Shown piece by piece: positions 26,442 to 36,758 of a stretch of 64,000 nucleotides of DNA. The notes under the pieces are model-generated. The model was given only the letters and a program-made list of their open reading frames with translations, was not told the DNA's origin and made no database searches. A program made the position numbers and the translations under genes. Numbering within the stretch: position 1 is the stretch's first letter; each line of letters opens with the position of its first letter. The stretch lies in contig JAADDD010000004.1 of the NCBI GenBank assembly GCA_013154095.1, positions 146,766-210,765 of the forward strand, given 5' to 3'. Origin of the DNA: a bacterium. GTDB taxonomy: Archaea > JAADDD01.

Positions 26442-29400
26442 TTAGAGGTTAACGTCTGCCAGCAGCATTACTGTGCAGTTCCTGTAGTGCAGCCTGCACC
26501 AGTGCCACCAGTGCATGAACTGGGTCTGCTTCACTGCAACAGTCACGCTGAAGATCGCAGAGTAAGGTGCAGGATAGCGCGTGATGCTGTAAGGCGTTGA
26601 CCAGGCATCGCTGTCAATGATGTTTATTCCTGTGGCCTGGCCAACTATTCTCGAACCTAGGCCAAATATCCAGTACATAGGGTCAATTACCTGCAGGATA
26701 CCTGCAGGCTTAGGTGCTGGCTGGAAGTCAGAATAGATAATGTATGGCTTGTAGACAAGGAATGCCCATCCATGGCTCGTGTTTACCAGGATAACCCTTT
26801 CTGGTGTAAAGTAGATACTCTGCTTTGTCCATGGATAATAATAGCTCTCCGGCTCGAAGATCGAGGTTCCTAGTGCGCTGTCAATTGGTGCAAGGATCTT
26901 CTGGAACAGCACCATGTTAATGTTGCTCGTGTCTAGTGCTGCAGGAAAGATCAGCTTTGAGGTTATCCACCATGTTGTCAGCCACTCGTAGGCTAGTGCA
27001 AGAAGGTAGAAAGGTCCACCAACGAAGAACAGGATCCAGCCAAGTGGTATTGTTACCTGTATCTGGTAAGATGCTGTCCTGCTGGAGAATGCTTTCTCGA
27101 ACTTGCTGTAGTTGGCAATGTAGTAGAAGTTGCGCGCGTTAAGGAAGAACACTGGCTTCGAGATGAATTCTAGGTTCTTTGTGGAATAGCCCGCGATCAG
27201 CGAAAGCGTTGCAGGATAGATTCCTGCGTGCCAGAACCAGATGTATGCAGAGGTGTTTGCCACAATGATGCTGATGTTCTTCCTTGCTTTGATGCTGTGG
27301 TTGAGCAGCCACTTAATGGCAGAAAGTGTTGCATTGTACTGGGTTTCTGCTAGCTCGTAGTAGCCTAGGCCAGGATAGGCTGGAGCGACAGAGAACACGC
27401 GTGCAGGCAGCGCGTGCACCAGCCTATAAATTGTCACAGTATGGTTGTAGCTCTTTTCTTCGCCAAGAATGGCCACGTAGAACTTGAGCGGATAGCTGAT
27501 GTAGAATGGATAGTAGTTGAACTTTATGCTGTAAAGCGTTATTGGGCCGAAAGTTTTGCTGTACTCTACGTGCAAGTAAATGTTTGTTAGAGGCGTGGTT
27601 GCGTAGCCTAGAGGAACTGCCAGCGTAGAGGTGAACAGCAAGCTGTCGTTGTACGCTGTGATGTATACTCCGCTGGTAAACATTGCCTTGCGGAGCTCCC
27701 TGTCTAGGCCAACAGAGTAGCCTACAGGACTGATGCCAAGGCCAGTAAAGACTGGCTCGTAGCCTGCAAGCGCCCTGGTAATGTATAGCTGATAAAGATT
27801 AGCGTAGCCTTTGCCTGCTGCCTTTGCCAGCGCAGAACAGAACTTGTTTAAGTAGTCTAGCACTGCAGTGTGCTCGTAGTAGTGGTAATACTGCGGTAAT
27901 CTCGTCAAGAACGAGTAGCACGTGTAGAATGCAAGTTTCTCTGCTTCTTTCTGCTCTCCGTTTGTCGCTAGCTCGTAGATTACCGGTATTTGTGGCAGCT
28001 TCCAGAACAGTGCAGGGTCATTCTCGACAGCCTCCATGAACTGGCTGAACAGGTTGGTGAAATCAATGTGCAGCTTGCCTTGCTCGATAGCATTCCAGAT
28101 ACCCTCAAGCAGCCTAACTAGCTCGACGCTGCCCATGCTAGAAACTACTACAGTATAGGCAGGATAGTAGTCAAAGAGCTGGTAGCGGTCGACCACTGCA
28201 GGATAGACTGGGAACGTGCCTGCTATCTGGGCGAGCTGAGGGAAGTCCCTCAGTGCTTTATATAACCAGTAGAGTACATAGCACTGCCCGTTCTCGTACT
28301 TGCCGAAGTACAAGTAAATGCAGGCAGCCTTGTAGAAGGCGTTAGTGTTCTTGATTACGTACACAACCTTGCCGGTGTGCAGCACAAAGAGCTGGAGCAG
28401 CTGCTCGGTAGTAAGGTTGTTTGCAGGATATCCGTTGTTCTTTGCCCATTCTTTGATCAGCTTCACTACATTATCGTAGTGCGAGAAGACGTTGGTTGCT
28501 GCCTGCCTTGCAATTCTAGGAACGTTTACAGTAATGGCAAATCCGAGGTCGCTGAACGGAGGATAGTTAGGCATGACATAAGTAAAGCCAAGGATAGCTG
28601 TGGCAATGATGTTCAGCGCGGCAATGACTGCGGCTGCACCTATTCCTAGAGTAAACATGGCAAGCAGCGCAATTCCGATAGCGATTAGAAGTATTCCTAG
28701 AATTTCTCTAAAGATGTGCGCTGGAATGCCGAAGATCCTCTGTTCTTCTTTCCAGATTAGCTTGCCTATAGGGTTGAGCAGCGGCGAGCCGCCTGCAACG
28801 TCGAACGGAGGCACTGCCACGTACACAAAGTTCACAGTATCTGACCATACATAGCAAGAGTATGTATGATGCAAGATCCATGACTTGAGCGGAGAAATCA
28901 TCGGACAGAAAGGCGAGGTGCAGAAACCAGACTCGATGTTGTAAGTAATCATGTAGCCGGTGTTTTCTGGGTTAGTTGCCTGCATGTAGCTCGAGTACTC
29001 GATGCCAGACATGATGAAGTTGATGCCTGCAAAGATGTACAGTATAGGCATTAGCCTGTCAAGGAACTCGAGCGCGCACCTGAAACAGCCAATGAACCGC
29101 GCAAATGCCTCGATGTCAGTTCTCCTGAGCAAGTAGCTCATTTCTAGCAGAGGAGCGAAATACTTGCGAGCAGCAAGTATTATCCTGTCTAGTCCGCCGA
29201 GAGTGTCTGCCTCGTCTGCCAGTGCAGACATTACGCTGAGAAAGTCGCCGCGCAAAAGATTACCATAGTTTAGAGGGAGCCCGAATTTTTGCCTAAGAGT
29301 AATAATAAATACATCTATTATCTCTTTTTCTGTTTGAGAAAGGTCTCTGTAGAAGTTAGCTCCGCAGGCAAGTTTACCGAGCGCAGTAACGAGTGTCTTG

Positions 29401-32400
29401 ATGTTGTCGAACGTAACAGTGCTCACCTCTTTCATGCCTTCTGTTGCCTCATCGATTGTTTGCAAAATATCTTGCACAGACTGAGAACTGATAGTAGATC
29501 CTGGCGTGAGCTGTTGCTTTAGCTGATCTAGCTTGTTCATTAACTTGTCTAGAACAGCTATTTCATCGTCTATCACTTTTTTACCTTTAGGAAACTTCTG
29601 CAAAGTTTCAGACAGAGCATCCTCGATTGTTCGGATTATTCTATCTTTAGGTATTTTGCCGCCAAATCTTTGCCATAGCACCTCAGCGTACCTATCTAGT
29701 AGCCTGCTAGAGGCAACGTACAGTGCTCTGCTTACACCGCCTTTCGTGGTGAGCGCTAGGTGCTCCAAACTTTCAAATACATCGTCTGCTAGCCTAGCCT
29801 TGAAAGCGTTCAGCGAATTCCTGTAAGTGTTTATGTCCTCCTTTATGTCATTTATTAGCTCGCTTAGATCCTTTGCAAGGCTTTCTGTTACTTTGTAGTT
29901 GTTGTTCTTTAATTCATCTAGCAGTTCTTCGCATTCAGCCAGACTATTTCTTAGCTTTCTGCCGCCTTTTATGTAGTAGTAGATCTGCAGAAACGACTGA
30001 AGAGCAACAAACTCTCGCTGTATTGCGGAATCTTTTCCTTTAATCAAGAATTTCTCTAGCTTTTCTTTAGGAACACCAAATTGAACTAATGTCTCTAGGA
30101 CCTTTTGTTCAATATTTACATAATTCTGTACAATAAAATTCTCGATGTCAGCCTTTAGCCCATCTATTGGTGTTGCGATAGACTGCAAGTAATTCTTTGT
30201 GTCTTTCAGCACAATTCTTATGTCTTTCAGATCCTTTTCTGCAGACACTAAACTTTTGATGATGTCTTCTGATTTCTCTATTTTCTTAATTAACTTCTCT
30301 AGATCATTTATTTTTTCATCGCTCTTTTCTAAGTAGCTAATAGCATTTTTTAGCACTTGAGATACTTTTTTCAGACAGTCGCGCAGCTTGCCGATGTCTT
30401 GTTTATCGAGTACATTGCTTAGGCTGATTGTGCTGGTCACAAAAATGTTATAGTTTTTGTCTAGATAGTCGAGAAGCTCGTCGTACGCAGAATACATGTT
30501 TATGGCTGCAGAAATCTTTTTTTCTACTTCGTCTATACTATAAATCCTTTGTTCAAGCTTATCCAGATCCTCAAGAATAGTATTAAATGTTTTTAGAATA
30601 TCTTCTTTCTTTACAGTCCCGCCGTTCTTGATTTTATTAATATAATCAAGCAGAGTATTTATGTTGGATGAAATTCTTCCAAAATAATCATCAATAATAG
30701 CTATGTCTTGCTCGAAGAAGCTTTTTGATACCTTAGGTAGGCTTGAGCTGAATTTATAGAATTCCTCGAGCAACCTAGCAACAACGTACTCTGCAACTTT
30801 TCCGACATTGCCCTTCTTCATTTCTGCAATTACACTCGCAGGAAATTCCATTCCTAAAATATACTTTTTGACGTCTTCTGTATCTACGGTCTTTTGCAGT
30901 TCAGGGAATATTTTATACCAGAACTGCCAGGCCAGCTTTGTGCGTTGAGGCAATTTTTCGTAAACGTTTAGTTCAATGAGCGGCCAAACAAGCTTCATTA
31001 TTTGCTGCTTTTCTGGTTCGGCGATCGCGTCTAGCAGCTCTTTGAGCGCTCTCTGCGTTAGGCCAAAGCGCTCAAAGGTGGTATATACATAGGCTTTCTT
31101 GACGTCAAAGGTCAACGAAGCAGCCAAGTCGTTTTCGAGCACTTGGTAGCGTTTTAGTGTTTCGTACCTGAGTTTTCCTAGTCTCCATTCTGGAGTGAAT
31201 ATTTTCATCCTAATGAACTTTCTAAATGCAGGCAAGGAAATGTACAGCCTGAGCAGTTTATTGTAGAAGCGCAGCGCTAAGTTAGAGTCTTCGATTTTTC
31301 CTCCTATTAGCGCAATTAGACGAACAGCAGGTTCGGAGTACAGTACTCTCTCTGCTAGGCCATATATTATACGCTCTGCTAGGTCTGTTGTGACCCAAGC
31401 AGTGTCTAGCATGTCAGTAATAGTACGGGGAGCCTGCATCGCAACGGCAACTTTCTCGGCGTTTTCTACTGCCTGAAGGTATGCTGGTCCGCGCTGCCTG
31501 ATCACTAGCAGCATTTTGTAGGTGTAGTACGGCGATGCAGTGAACATTCTGTGCACAGCATCCAGCGAGGCAAAAATGCCAATTACAGGAGCTATGGTGT
31601 CAAACACTTTCCTGTACTTTTTCGAGCTCTTTAGGTTCTCGAGAGCAGTAGTCAAGTTTTCTAGAGTTGCTGCAAGCTGCCTGACACCAATAATATATTC
31701 TTCGAGCGACGGCACAGCTTCAGGAATATTGGCTGCAAGTGCCTTTAGCTGCGCTGCTAGCAGCTTACCGTACTCTGTTGGCAGGCTATCAGGAGATGGC
31801 AGCTGTTCTGTGCACTGCTCTAGCTTTTCTAGATCTTCGCGTAGCCTATTCTCGCTGCTCTTAAGCATAGAGACTATTTCTTCCAGATGTTTCTCCACGC
31901 CCTTAAGGTTGTCTGCTGCGGCCTCTACCCACGACTTGTATCCGCTAGGAGGTGCAAGCGTCCTGCTTATCTCCAGCAAATCATTCCATACTTTTGCAGC
32001 AGCAGCAATCAAGCTAGTGTATTTTTTGAACAATGTATCTGAGTCTTGCAGGGCAGCAACAAGATCCTTGGCTCCGTAAACATATAGCAGGGCAGCAGTA
32101 CCAATGATAGCATACACTTTTGCAAGAGTTAGTACAAGCGGATTGCCTCCGAGTCTTGTAATAATAAGATTTTCGTAGATTGGCTTGAGCGGTGATGCAT
32201 CGATGTAAATAGGCGGCAGTACTTCTCCGCCGCCAGACTTTGGCACAGGAGAAAAGACGATAAAGATTGCAGGACTTGCGTCCCACTGACCAGTAACATA
32301 TTCGCCTGTTGCAGGACGCTCGTAGATTAATGTCTGGTAAGTAGGCAGCAAGATTGACTGCTGCTCGATGCGGTAGCTCGAAAAGTATAGTGCGTCTGCC

Positions 32401-33887
32401 CACGGAGAATTAGTGTACACTAGGCCAGAAACTTCGTAAGGAATTATGCTGCCCTTGCCAAGAGCTATCCGAAAGACCGCAAAGCTGTAAGTATACTTGC
32501 CAACGTGCAGTGTTACAAGTGGATCAAGGTTAAGGACTGTGCTCCAGTATCCAAGCGCTAGATTGACGATTCCCTGTTTAAGTCTAGTGTTTGCTGCTAA
32601 TGTATCTGCTTGCTCGTAAAGAGAGACTATATCGCCTGCTCCAGGTATTGCTGTGAGGCTGCTAAGACCTGGACTTATTTGGAGTTCTCGCGTGAGCTTA
32701 CCGTGTGCTGTCAGCTCGACTACTTTAATTCCTGCCTCTCCATTGCTCGGTCTAGCTACAACTACAAGCGCAAGACGAGGAACTACCTGAGTCGGAGCAA
32801 GTGTACTGTAAACCACAAGTGTTCCAGGAAGCTCGCCTCCACCTACAGGAATGCCTGATAGCTGCTCTACAACCACATGTTCTGCGCTCGAGAATAGTTG
32901 CTGCACATCTTTGTCTACTCCGCTGCCAGCAAGACAAGTGTACTGTTCAATGTTGCCACCAAGAGATGGCGGCAGCAGCGCAATTCTTGTTGTGCCGTTA
33001 GTGCACTGAGTGATTAGGAGCGTGCCAACGTAGCCTGTTGTTGGTAGCTGATTGTCAAAAATGTAAACTGTGTTGTTTGCTGCAGCAACCATCGCTCCTA
33101 GTGCTGGTACTAGAGCAACAAACTTACTAGAATTTGATCTAAATACACGGAAAGCAACTGCAAGCACTTTTAGTTTGTTGGCTCCTGGAACATAATAGGT
33201 ATTATAATTCGGCAATAATACATAACAAACAGTGCCAGTGTATTCATTTCCTCTAAACTCATAGAAGCAGCTTTCAGCGCCATACTGTAATAAGCCTTGA
33301 CCATTTACATGTAGACGAAATTCAATAATTACTTGTACTTGACCAGACAAAGAAAAGCGCTTGTAGTTTTTGCTTAAACTCACATATTCATTAGTGTAGT
33401 TTACATAACACGTAATTATTCTATGCTCTGCCAAATACTTTATTGCCTCGCCAGAAATGTAAAGATTAATTTGCGGTGCAATGACAAGGTTATTTGATGA
33501 TAAAATTCCTGAAACAGTAAATCTAGGAGTGTATTGTTTACTACCAAAATAACAAACTACTTGTATACTGTTTTTATCTGTGCCTAGATATCCTAATAAC
33601 AATTTGCCGACTGCTTTTTTAAAATCGCTGCTACTCGAAACTTGTTGTGATTTTATTCTCGGGACTAGCGGCAAATAGAAGCTAACGACAAATGCCTGTG
33701 TTTGCGGCAAGTGATAATAGCTAGGATTAAGGTATAAATTTCTAATCGGTAGAAGAGGATAGAAAGAGACAGCCATTAGCTTGCTGCCGCCAGCTCCAAT
33801 CACGGCTGGTAGCGGTTTTATTGCAGAAGCTGTGCCTGCCAGAAGCGCAGCAACTATAAGAAGAAGTACAAGAGACTTGTGCTGCAT
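26442..33887 (-). CDS. Giant exported membrane protein with long coiled-coil region
   Basis: 2481 residues. A Sec signal peptide (1-22, ending GTASA) is followed by a beta-rich, sequon-bearing region to about 560, a hydrophobic segment near 585-600, then roughly 900 residues dominated by charged helices with heptad-like patterns (about 640-760 and 1080-1560). Hydrophobic stretches near 1615, 1720-1775 (two helices) and 2275-2305 could anchor it. The C-terminal 180 residues are again beta-like with Trp and Cys. Not recognised. Signal, size and stalk-like coiled coil suggest a surface appendage or cell-contact protein. A TATA box 25 bases before the ATG implies a leaderless mRNA. Confidence 0.78.
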   Translation of the reverse strand: MQHKSLVLLLIVAALLAGTASAIKPLPAVIGAGGSKLMAVSFYPLLPIRNLYLNPSYYHLPQTQAFVVSFYLPLVPRIKSQQVSSSSDFKKAVGKLLLGYLGTDKNSIQVVCYFGSKQYTPRFTVSGILSSNNLVIAPQINLYISGEAIKYLAEHRIITCYVNYTNEYVSLSKNYKRFSLSGQVQVIIEFRLHVNGQGLLQYGAESCFYEFRGNEYTGTVCYVLLPNYNTYYVPGANKLKVLAVAFRVFRSNSSKFVALVPALGAMVAAANNTVYIFDNQLPTTGYVGTLLITQCTNGTTRIALLPPSLGGNIEQYTCLAGSGVDKDVQQLFSSAEHVVVEQLSGIPVGGGELPGTLVVYSTLAPTQVVPRLALVVVARPSNGEAGIKVVELTAHGKLTRELQISPGLSSLTAIPGAGDIVSLYEQADTLAANTRLKQGIVNLALGYWSTVLNLDPLVTLHVGKYTYSFAVFRIALGKGSIIPYEVSGLVYTNSPWADALYFSSYRIEQQSILLPTYQTLIYERPATGEYVTGQWDASPAIFIVFSPVPKSGGGEVLPPIYIDASPLKPIYENLIITRLGGNPLVLTLAKVYAIIGTAALLYVYGAKDLVAALQDSDTLFKKYTSLIAAAAKVWNDLLEISRTLAPPSGYKSWVEAAADNLKGVEKHLEEIVSMLKSSENRLREDLEKLEQCTEQLPSPDSLPTEYGKLLAAQLKALAANIPEAVPSLEEYIIGVRQLAATLENLTTALENLKSSKKYRKVFDTIAPVIGIFASLDAVHRMFTASPYYTYKMLLVIRQRGPAYLQAVENAEKVAVAMQAPRTITDMLDTAWVTTDLAERIIYGLAERVLYSEPAVRLIALIGGKIEDSNLALRFYNKLLRLYISLPAFRKFIRMKIFTPEWRLGKLRYETLKRYQVLENDLAASLTFDVKKAYVYTTFERFGLTQRALKELLDAIAEPEKQQIMKLVWPLIELNVYEKLPQRTKLAWQFWYKIFPELQKTVDTEDVKKYILGMEFPASVIAEMKKGNVGKVAEYVVARLLEEFYKFSSSLPKVSKSFFEQDIAIIDDYFGRISSNINTLLDYINKIKNGGTVKKEDILKTFNTILEDLDKLEQRIYSIDEVEKKISAAINMYSAYDELLDYLDKNYNIFVTSTISLSNVLDKQDIGKLRDCLKKVSQVLKNAISYLEKSDEKINDLEKLIKKIEKSEDIIKSLVSAEKDLKDIRIVLKDTKNYLQSIATPIDGLKADIENFIVQNYVNIEQKVLETLVQFGVPKEKLEKFLIKGKDSAIQREFVALQSFLQIYYYIKGGRKLRNSLAECEELLDELKNNNYKVTESLAKDLSELINDIKEDINTYRNSLNAFKARLADDVFESLEHLALTTKGGVSRALYVASSRLLDRYAEVLWQRFGGKIPKDRIIRTIEDALSETLQKFPKGKKVIDDEIAVLDKLMNKLDQLKQQLTPGSTISSQSVQDILQTIDEATEGMKEVSTVTFDNIKTLVTALGKLACGANFYRDLSQTEKEIIDVFIITLRQKFGLPLNYGNLLRGDFLSVMSALADEADTLGGLDRIILAARKYFAPLLEMSYLLRRTDIEAFARFIGCFRCALEFLDRLMPILYIFAGINFIMSGIEYSSYMQATNPENTGYMITYNIESGFCTSPFCPMISPLKSWILHHTYSCYVWSDTVNFVYVAVPPFDVAGGSPLLNPIGKLIWKEEQRIFGIPAHIFREILGILLIAIGIALLAMFTLGIGAAAVIAALNIIATAILGFTYVMPNYPPFSDLGFAITVNVPRIARQAATNVFSHYDNVVKLIKEWAKNNGYPANNLTTEQLLQLFVLHTGKVVYVIKNTNAFYKAACIYLYFGKYENGQCYVLYWLYKALRDFPQLAQIAGTFPVYPAVVDRYQLFDYYPAYTVVVSSMGSVELVRLLEGIWNAIEQGKLHIDFTNLFSQFMEAVENDPALFWKLPQIPVIYELATNGEQKEAEKLAFYTCYSFLTRLPQYYHYYEHTAVLDYLNKFCSALAKAAGKGYANLYQLYITRALAGYEPVFTGLGISPVGYSVGLDRELRKAMFTSGVYITAYNDSLLFTSTLAVPLGYATTPLTNIYLHVEYSKTFGPITLYSIKFNYYPFYISYPLKFYVAILGEEKSYNHTVTIYRLVHALPARVFSVAPAYPGLGYYELAETQYNATLSAIKWLLNHSIKARKNISIIVANTSAYIWFWHAGIYPATLSLIAGYSTKNLEFISKPVFFLNARNFYYIANYSKFEKAFSSRTASYQIQVTIPLGWILFFVGGPFYLLALAYEWLTTWWITSKLIFPAALDTSNINMVLFQKILAPIDSALGTSIFEPESYYYPWTKQSIYFTPERVILVNTSHGWAFLVYKPYIIYSDFQPAPKPAGILQVIDPMYWIFGLGSRIVGQATGINIIDSDAWSTPYSITRYPAPYSAIFSVTVAVKQTQFMHWWHWCRLHYRNCTVMLLADVNL

Positions 33888-33907
33888 AAAATATTTTTAA
33901 AGAAGGC

Positions 33908-33944
33908 GCTATAAAAGCATGCTTTCCGCGCGCATTTATAATTA
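33908..33944. promoter_or_regulatory. Divergent promoter pair between giant protein and dphB
   Basis: Minus strand GCTTTTATAGC (33908-33918) sits about 25 bases before the giant gene's ATG. Plus strand ATTTATAATTA (33934-33944) sits about 25 bases before the dphB ATG. Both spacings predict transcripts starting at or next to the start codon, i.e. leaderless. Confidence 0.6.
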
Positions 33945-33964
33945 TATATTATATATTTATTGCA

Positions 33965-34699
33965 ATGTTATATATTATAGGAGCTGGACTCGGCAGCCCA
34001 GCTTTTCTCACGCGCAAAGCAGAAGAATGCCTGCGCGCCAGCGATGTAGTCTTCGTTGACGGCTACACAGGTCTGCTTTCTTTGGAGCTGCTAGACCATG
34101 TCAGGCAGCTCTGTCCACAGGTAGTTGTGCTGCGAAGAGAGCAGTGCGAGCTAGAAGACTACCAGCCAGTACTAGGGGCTGCAAAGCACGGAACGGTCAG
34201 CTTTTTGGTGCCAGGCGATCCGTTCACGGCAACTACTCATCACTGTCTAATACTGCGCTGTGCAGAGCTCGGAATAAAGTACGAAATTGTGCCAGGCGTT
34301 TCTATAGTAACTGCTGCGCTCGGCATAGCAGGACTGCAAATATATAAACTAGGGCTGGTAGCAACCTTTCCGCTAGACTATTCTAGGATTTATTCGCTGA
34401 AGGAACGTGTCCTGAAGGCACTGCAGCAAGGAAGACATGTGCTGCTTCTCACCGAACTAAACATAGAATCCGGAAAGTGTCCGCAACCAGAAGATATGGC
34501 CAGGTACTTTTCTGAGCTGCGAGACAGGTGGGTTGTCGTGCTCTCTAGGCTCGGGTTTCCCGAACAGCAGATTGCAGCGTGCAAGATAGAAGAGCTGCGG
34601 AAAATTAAGGCAAGACCTCCATGGTGCGCCGTGCTTCCAGGAGATTTGCACCCTGTAGAAGAAGAATGTCTCAAACTCTTGGCAAAAAATAAGTTTTAG
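33965..34699 (+). CDS. dphB: Diphthine synthase
   Basis: 244-residue SAM-dependent methyltransferase of the tetrapyrrole-methylase fold that methylates the modified histidine of elongation factor 2 during diphthamide synthesis. Family marks: N-terminal LYIIGAGLGSP, FVDGYTGLLS, VPGDPFTATTH, YEIVPGVSIVTAALG and VVVLSRLGFPEQ. Length is typical. Apparently monocistronic with its own TATA box, and it converges with the 642-residue gene (4-base overlap). Confidence 0.92.
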   Translation: MLYIIGAGLGSPAFLTRKAEECLRASDVVFVDGYTGLLSLELLDHVRQLCPQVVVLRREQCELEDYQPVLGAAKHGTVSFLVPGDPFTATTHHCLILRCAELGIKYEIVPGVSIVTAALGIAGLQIYKLGLVATFPLDYSRIYSLKERVLKALQQGRHVLLLTELNIESGKCPQPEDMARYFSELRDRWVVVLSRLGFPEQQIAACKIEELRKIKARPPWCAVLPGDLHPVEEECLKLLAKNKF

Positions 34700-36624
34700 C
34701 CGCGGGTCGTGCGCACAGCAAGTTGTTTCTTGAACTTTTCTACCCGGTTTTTGATCTCCTTGTAGTCAACCGAAACATCTAGTATGCCTAGCTCAATCAA
34801 GTACTTCATTACTGGCAAGAAGTACTTGTTAAATAAATCAACAAAATACACGGCATGAGAAAAGCAATCGTCTACTCGAATATCTTCTACTGGCTTGCTG
34901 TCAGGAGTTTCTTTCCTAGCTAGTTTTGTTTTATCCGTTTCTCTGTAGTGCACGATGCTGAACAATTTCCAGTAAAATTCTGTTCCGTCGAGCCACTGCG
35001 CTCTCTTGAAGCCAGCTATGTGTGCTTTAATTGCATAGTTAGGAAAGTTAGGATTGTGCAGCAGTATGTGGATTGTTAGTTCTAGCTGTTTAGCGATTTC
35101 TACTACTCGACGCTTAAAGCTCTCTGCTCTTTTTTCGAACTCCTCTTTGGTGTATACATTAAGTGCACGATGAAGCATGAATTCTTCAATTTCAGTTCCG
35201 TGATCAAAAACGCGAGGAGCAACCTCGTTCAAGTACTCCATGCATGCATAAACATATATTTTTCGCAAGAACTCGTTTAGTTTTGCCAAGTAGTTTATGC
35301 TTTTCTTTGCTTTTTCGAGCGCTGATTCATTTATTTTTACCATTAATATTTTATCGATGAACGGATCGTGCTTGTACTCGACCTCTACAAATATAGCATC
35401 GCCGACAACAGGACAATCATCTGCAGTTATAATTTTAACTGTGAGCTTAATCTTGTCTGTCTCTAGGGTTATTTTCTTGCGGTAGAGCGACGTAAATGCA
35501 GGATATATTTCATTAATCTTTGGATGAAGAGTATTCCAGAGTTCAGGTTGCAGTACTGCTTTAATTATAGTTGCTAGCGCAGAGTAAGAATCACCACGAA
35601 GCAGTTTTTCTATCACTGGCTGCCTTGCAAGCATTTTAGCTAGTTCTTTTAGCGATGCCTCAATTTCTTTGTCGCTGCGCTCCTCTACCTGAGCACCGAA
35701 CTTCTCTGGATTTTGGGTCACTTCGTCTGCAAGCTCTGACAATGTGTTGTACAGCTCGAACACAAACTGCTTCGGTAATACTATTAAGCGCATTGCAGGT
35801 TTGAAGAATAAGTTAGACTCTAGTGCCCATACCCCGCTTTCCTTGTACCTGAGCAATTGCATTAATGTAGGACATTTATCACTCTTTCCTCTTATATAAT
35901 CAACTAGCTCTTTGTAGATTAACTTCTTGAAAAACTTCACCCATGGTTCATGTACAGGACCGACATGTCTTGCTATATTTTTCCAGACCCTTGCTGTTTC
36001 CGCGAAACAGTTGAGAACTTCCTTGTCTCCTTTTTCACCAGCATACCAAACACCTTTTCTCAAGAGCACAAGCTCCATTTTAGTTGCATTATATTTTTCT
36101 AAATCTTCTATTATATCTACTAGTTCTAGTCTCTTTATGGCACGCGCTCCGTGGCGCTTTACGTAATTTCTCCATTCTTCGTAATCAGTGATGCTCGAAA
36201 TCTCGTTAAGGATTGCTGTAATGATAAGTAAGTCGGCCAGTTCAGGAAGAATGTAGCCTAAACAGAAAGGCGCAGTCTTCATTACTCGACCGTACTCTGT
36301 TACTTCCTCTTTACTGCTTCTTATTTTATCGAAACTGTAGAACTGCTTTATGTCAAAAACATCAGCAGCATAAGGCAAGAACAACTTAAGGTAATCTTGG
36401 AAATCTGCATAAGTTCTATAAGCAACTCTTATAACCTCGTATTTTCCGTTAAGGAAATATTCTGCTGCTTTGAGCGCAACTTCTTCTGGCGTTCTCTTAT
36501 CGAAGTTTGGTGGAATAATACCTATTTCTATTAATTTTTTCCTAAACTCGTTAATTATTACATGGTACTGCTCAAGAAGTTTCAGTAAACGCTTTTCTAC
36601 AGGAGATGCAGCAGCCACCTGCAT
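34696..36624 (-). CDS. Unrecognised 642-residue soluble protein
   Basis: Mostly helical and rich in Lys, Glu and Tyr, with no signal peptide and no membrane helix, so probably cytosolic. Residues about 395-430 look beta-rich (ITLETDKIKLTVKIITADD, then VGDAIFVEVEYKHD), flanked by helical blocks; a conserved-looking FYWKLFSIVHYRETDKTK lies near 555. I see no nucleotide-binding, nuclease or zinc motif. The start follows a TATA-like TTTTATATAG (minus strand, 36669-36678) by about 45 bases. Its neighbours are tRNA/eIF5A modification genes, but it stands alone on its strand. Confidence 0.6.
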   Translation of the reverse strand: MQVAAASPVEKRLLKLLEQYHVIINEFRKKLIEIGIIPPNFDKRTPEEVALKAAEYFLNGKYEVIRVAYRTYADFQDYLKLFLPYAADVFDIKQFYSFDKIRSSKEEVTEYGRVMKTAPFCLGYILPELADLLIITAILNEISSITDYEEWRNYVKRHGARAIKRLELVDIIEDLEKYNATKMELVLLRKGVWYAGEKGDKEVLNCFAETARVWKNIARHVGPVHEPWVKFFKKLIYKELVDYIRGKSDKCPTLMQLLRYKESGVWALESNLFFKPAMRLIVLPKQFVFELYNTLSELADEVTQNPEKFGAQVEERSDKEIEASLKELAKMLARQPVIEKLLRGDSYSALATIIKAVLQPELWNTLHPKINEIYPAFTSLYRKKITLETDKIKLTVKIITADDCPVVGDAIFVEVEYKHDPFIDKILMVKINESALEKAKKSINYLAKLNEFLRKIYVYACMEYLNEVAPRVFDHGTEIEEFMLHRALNVYTKEEFEKRAESFKRRVVEIAKQLELTIHILLHNPNFPNYAIKAHIAGFKRAQWLDGTEFYWKLFSIVHYRETDKTKLARKETPDSKPVEDIRVDDCFSHAVYFVDLFNKYFLPVMKYLIELGILDVSVDYKEIKNRVEKFKKQLAVRTTRG

Positions 36625-36758
36625 GGTTTCTACTCTTGCTCATGTGGCTATAGTCTATCCTATGGGACACTATATAAAAGTTTCTCTATAAAGCGATTTT
36701 ATTTATTTAATTATGGCATCAGAGAACTTTAACCTCTTCTTCTAGCAAAAGAAAGGTC

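Noticed and set aside
36712..36744. Ten-codon leader frame MASENFNLFF* before deoxyhypusine synthase
   Set aside because: Too short and without a regulatory codon run or attenuator-like stem; chance open frame in an AT-rich leader.
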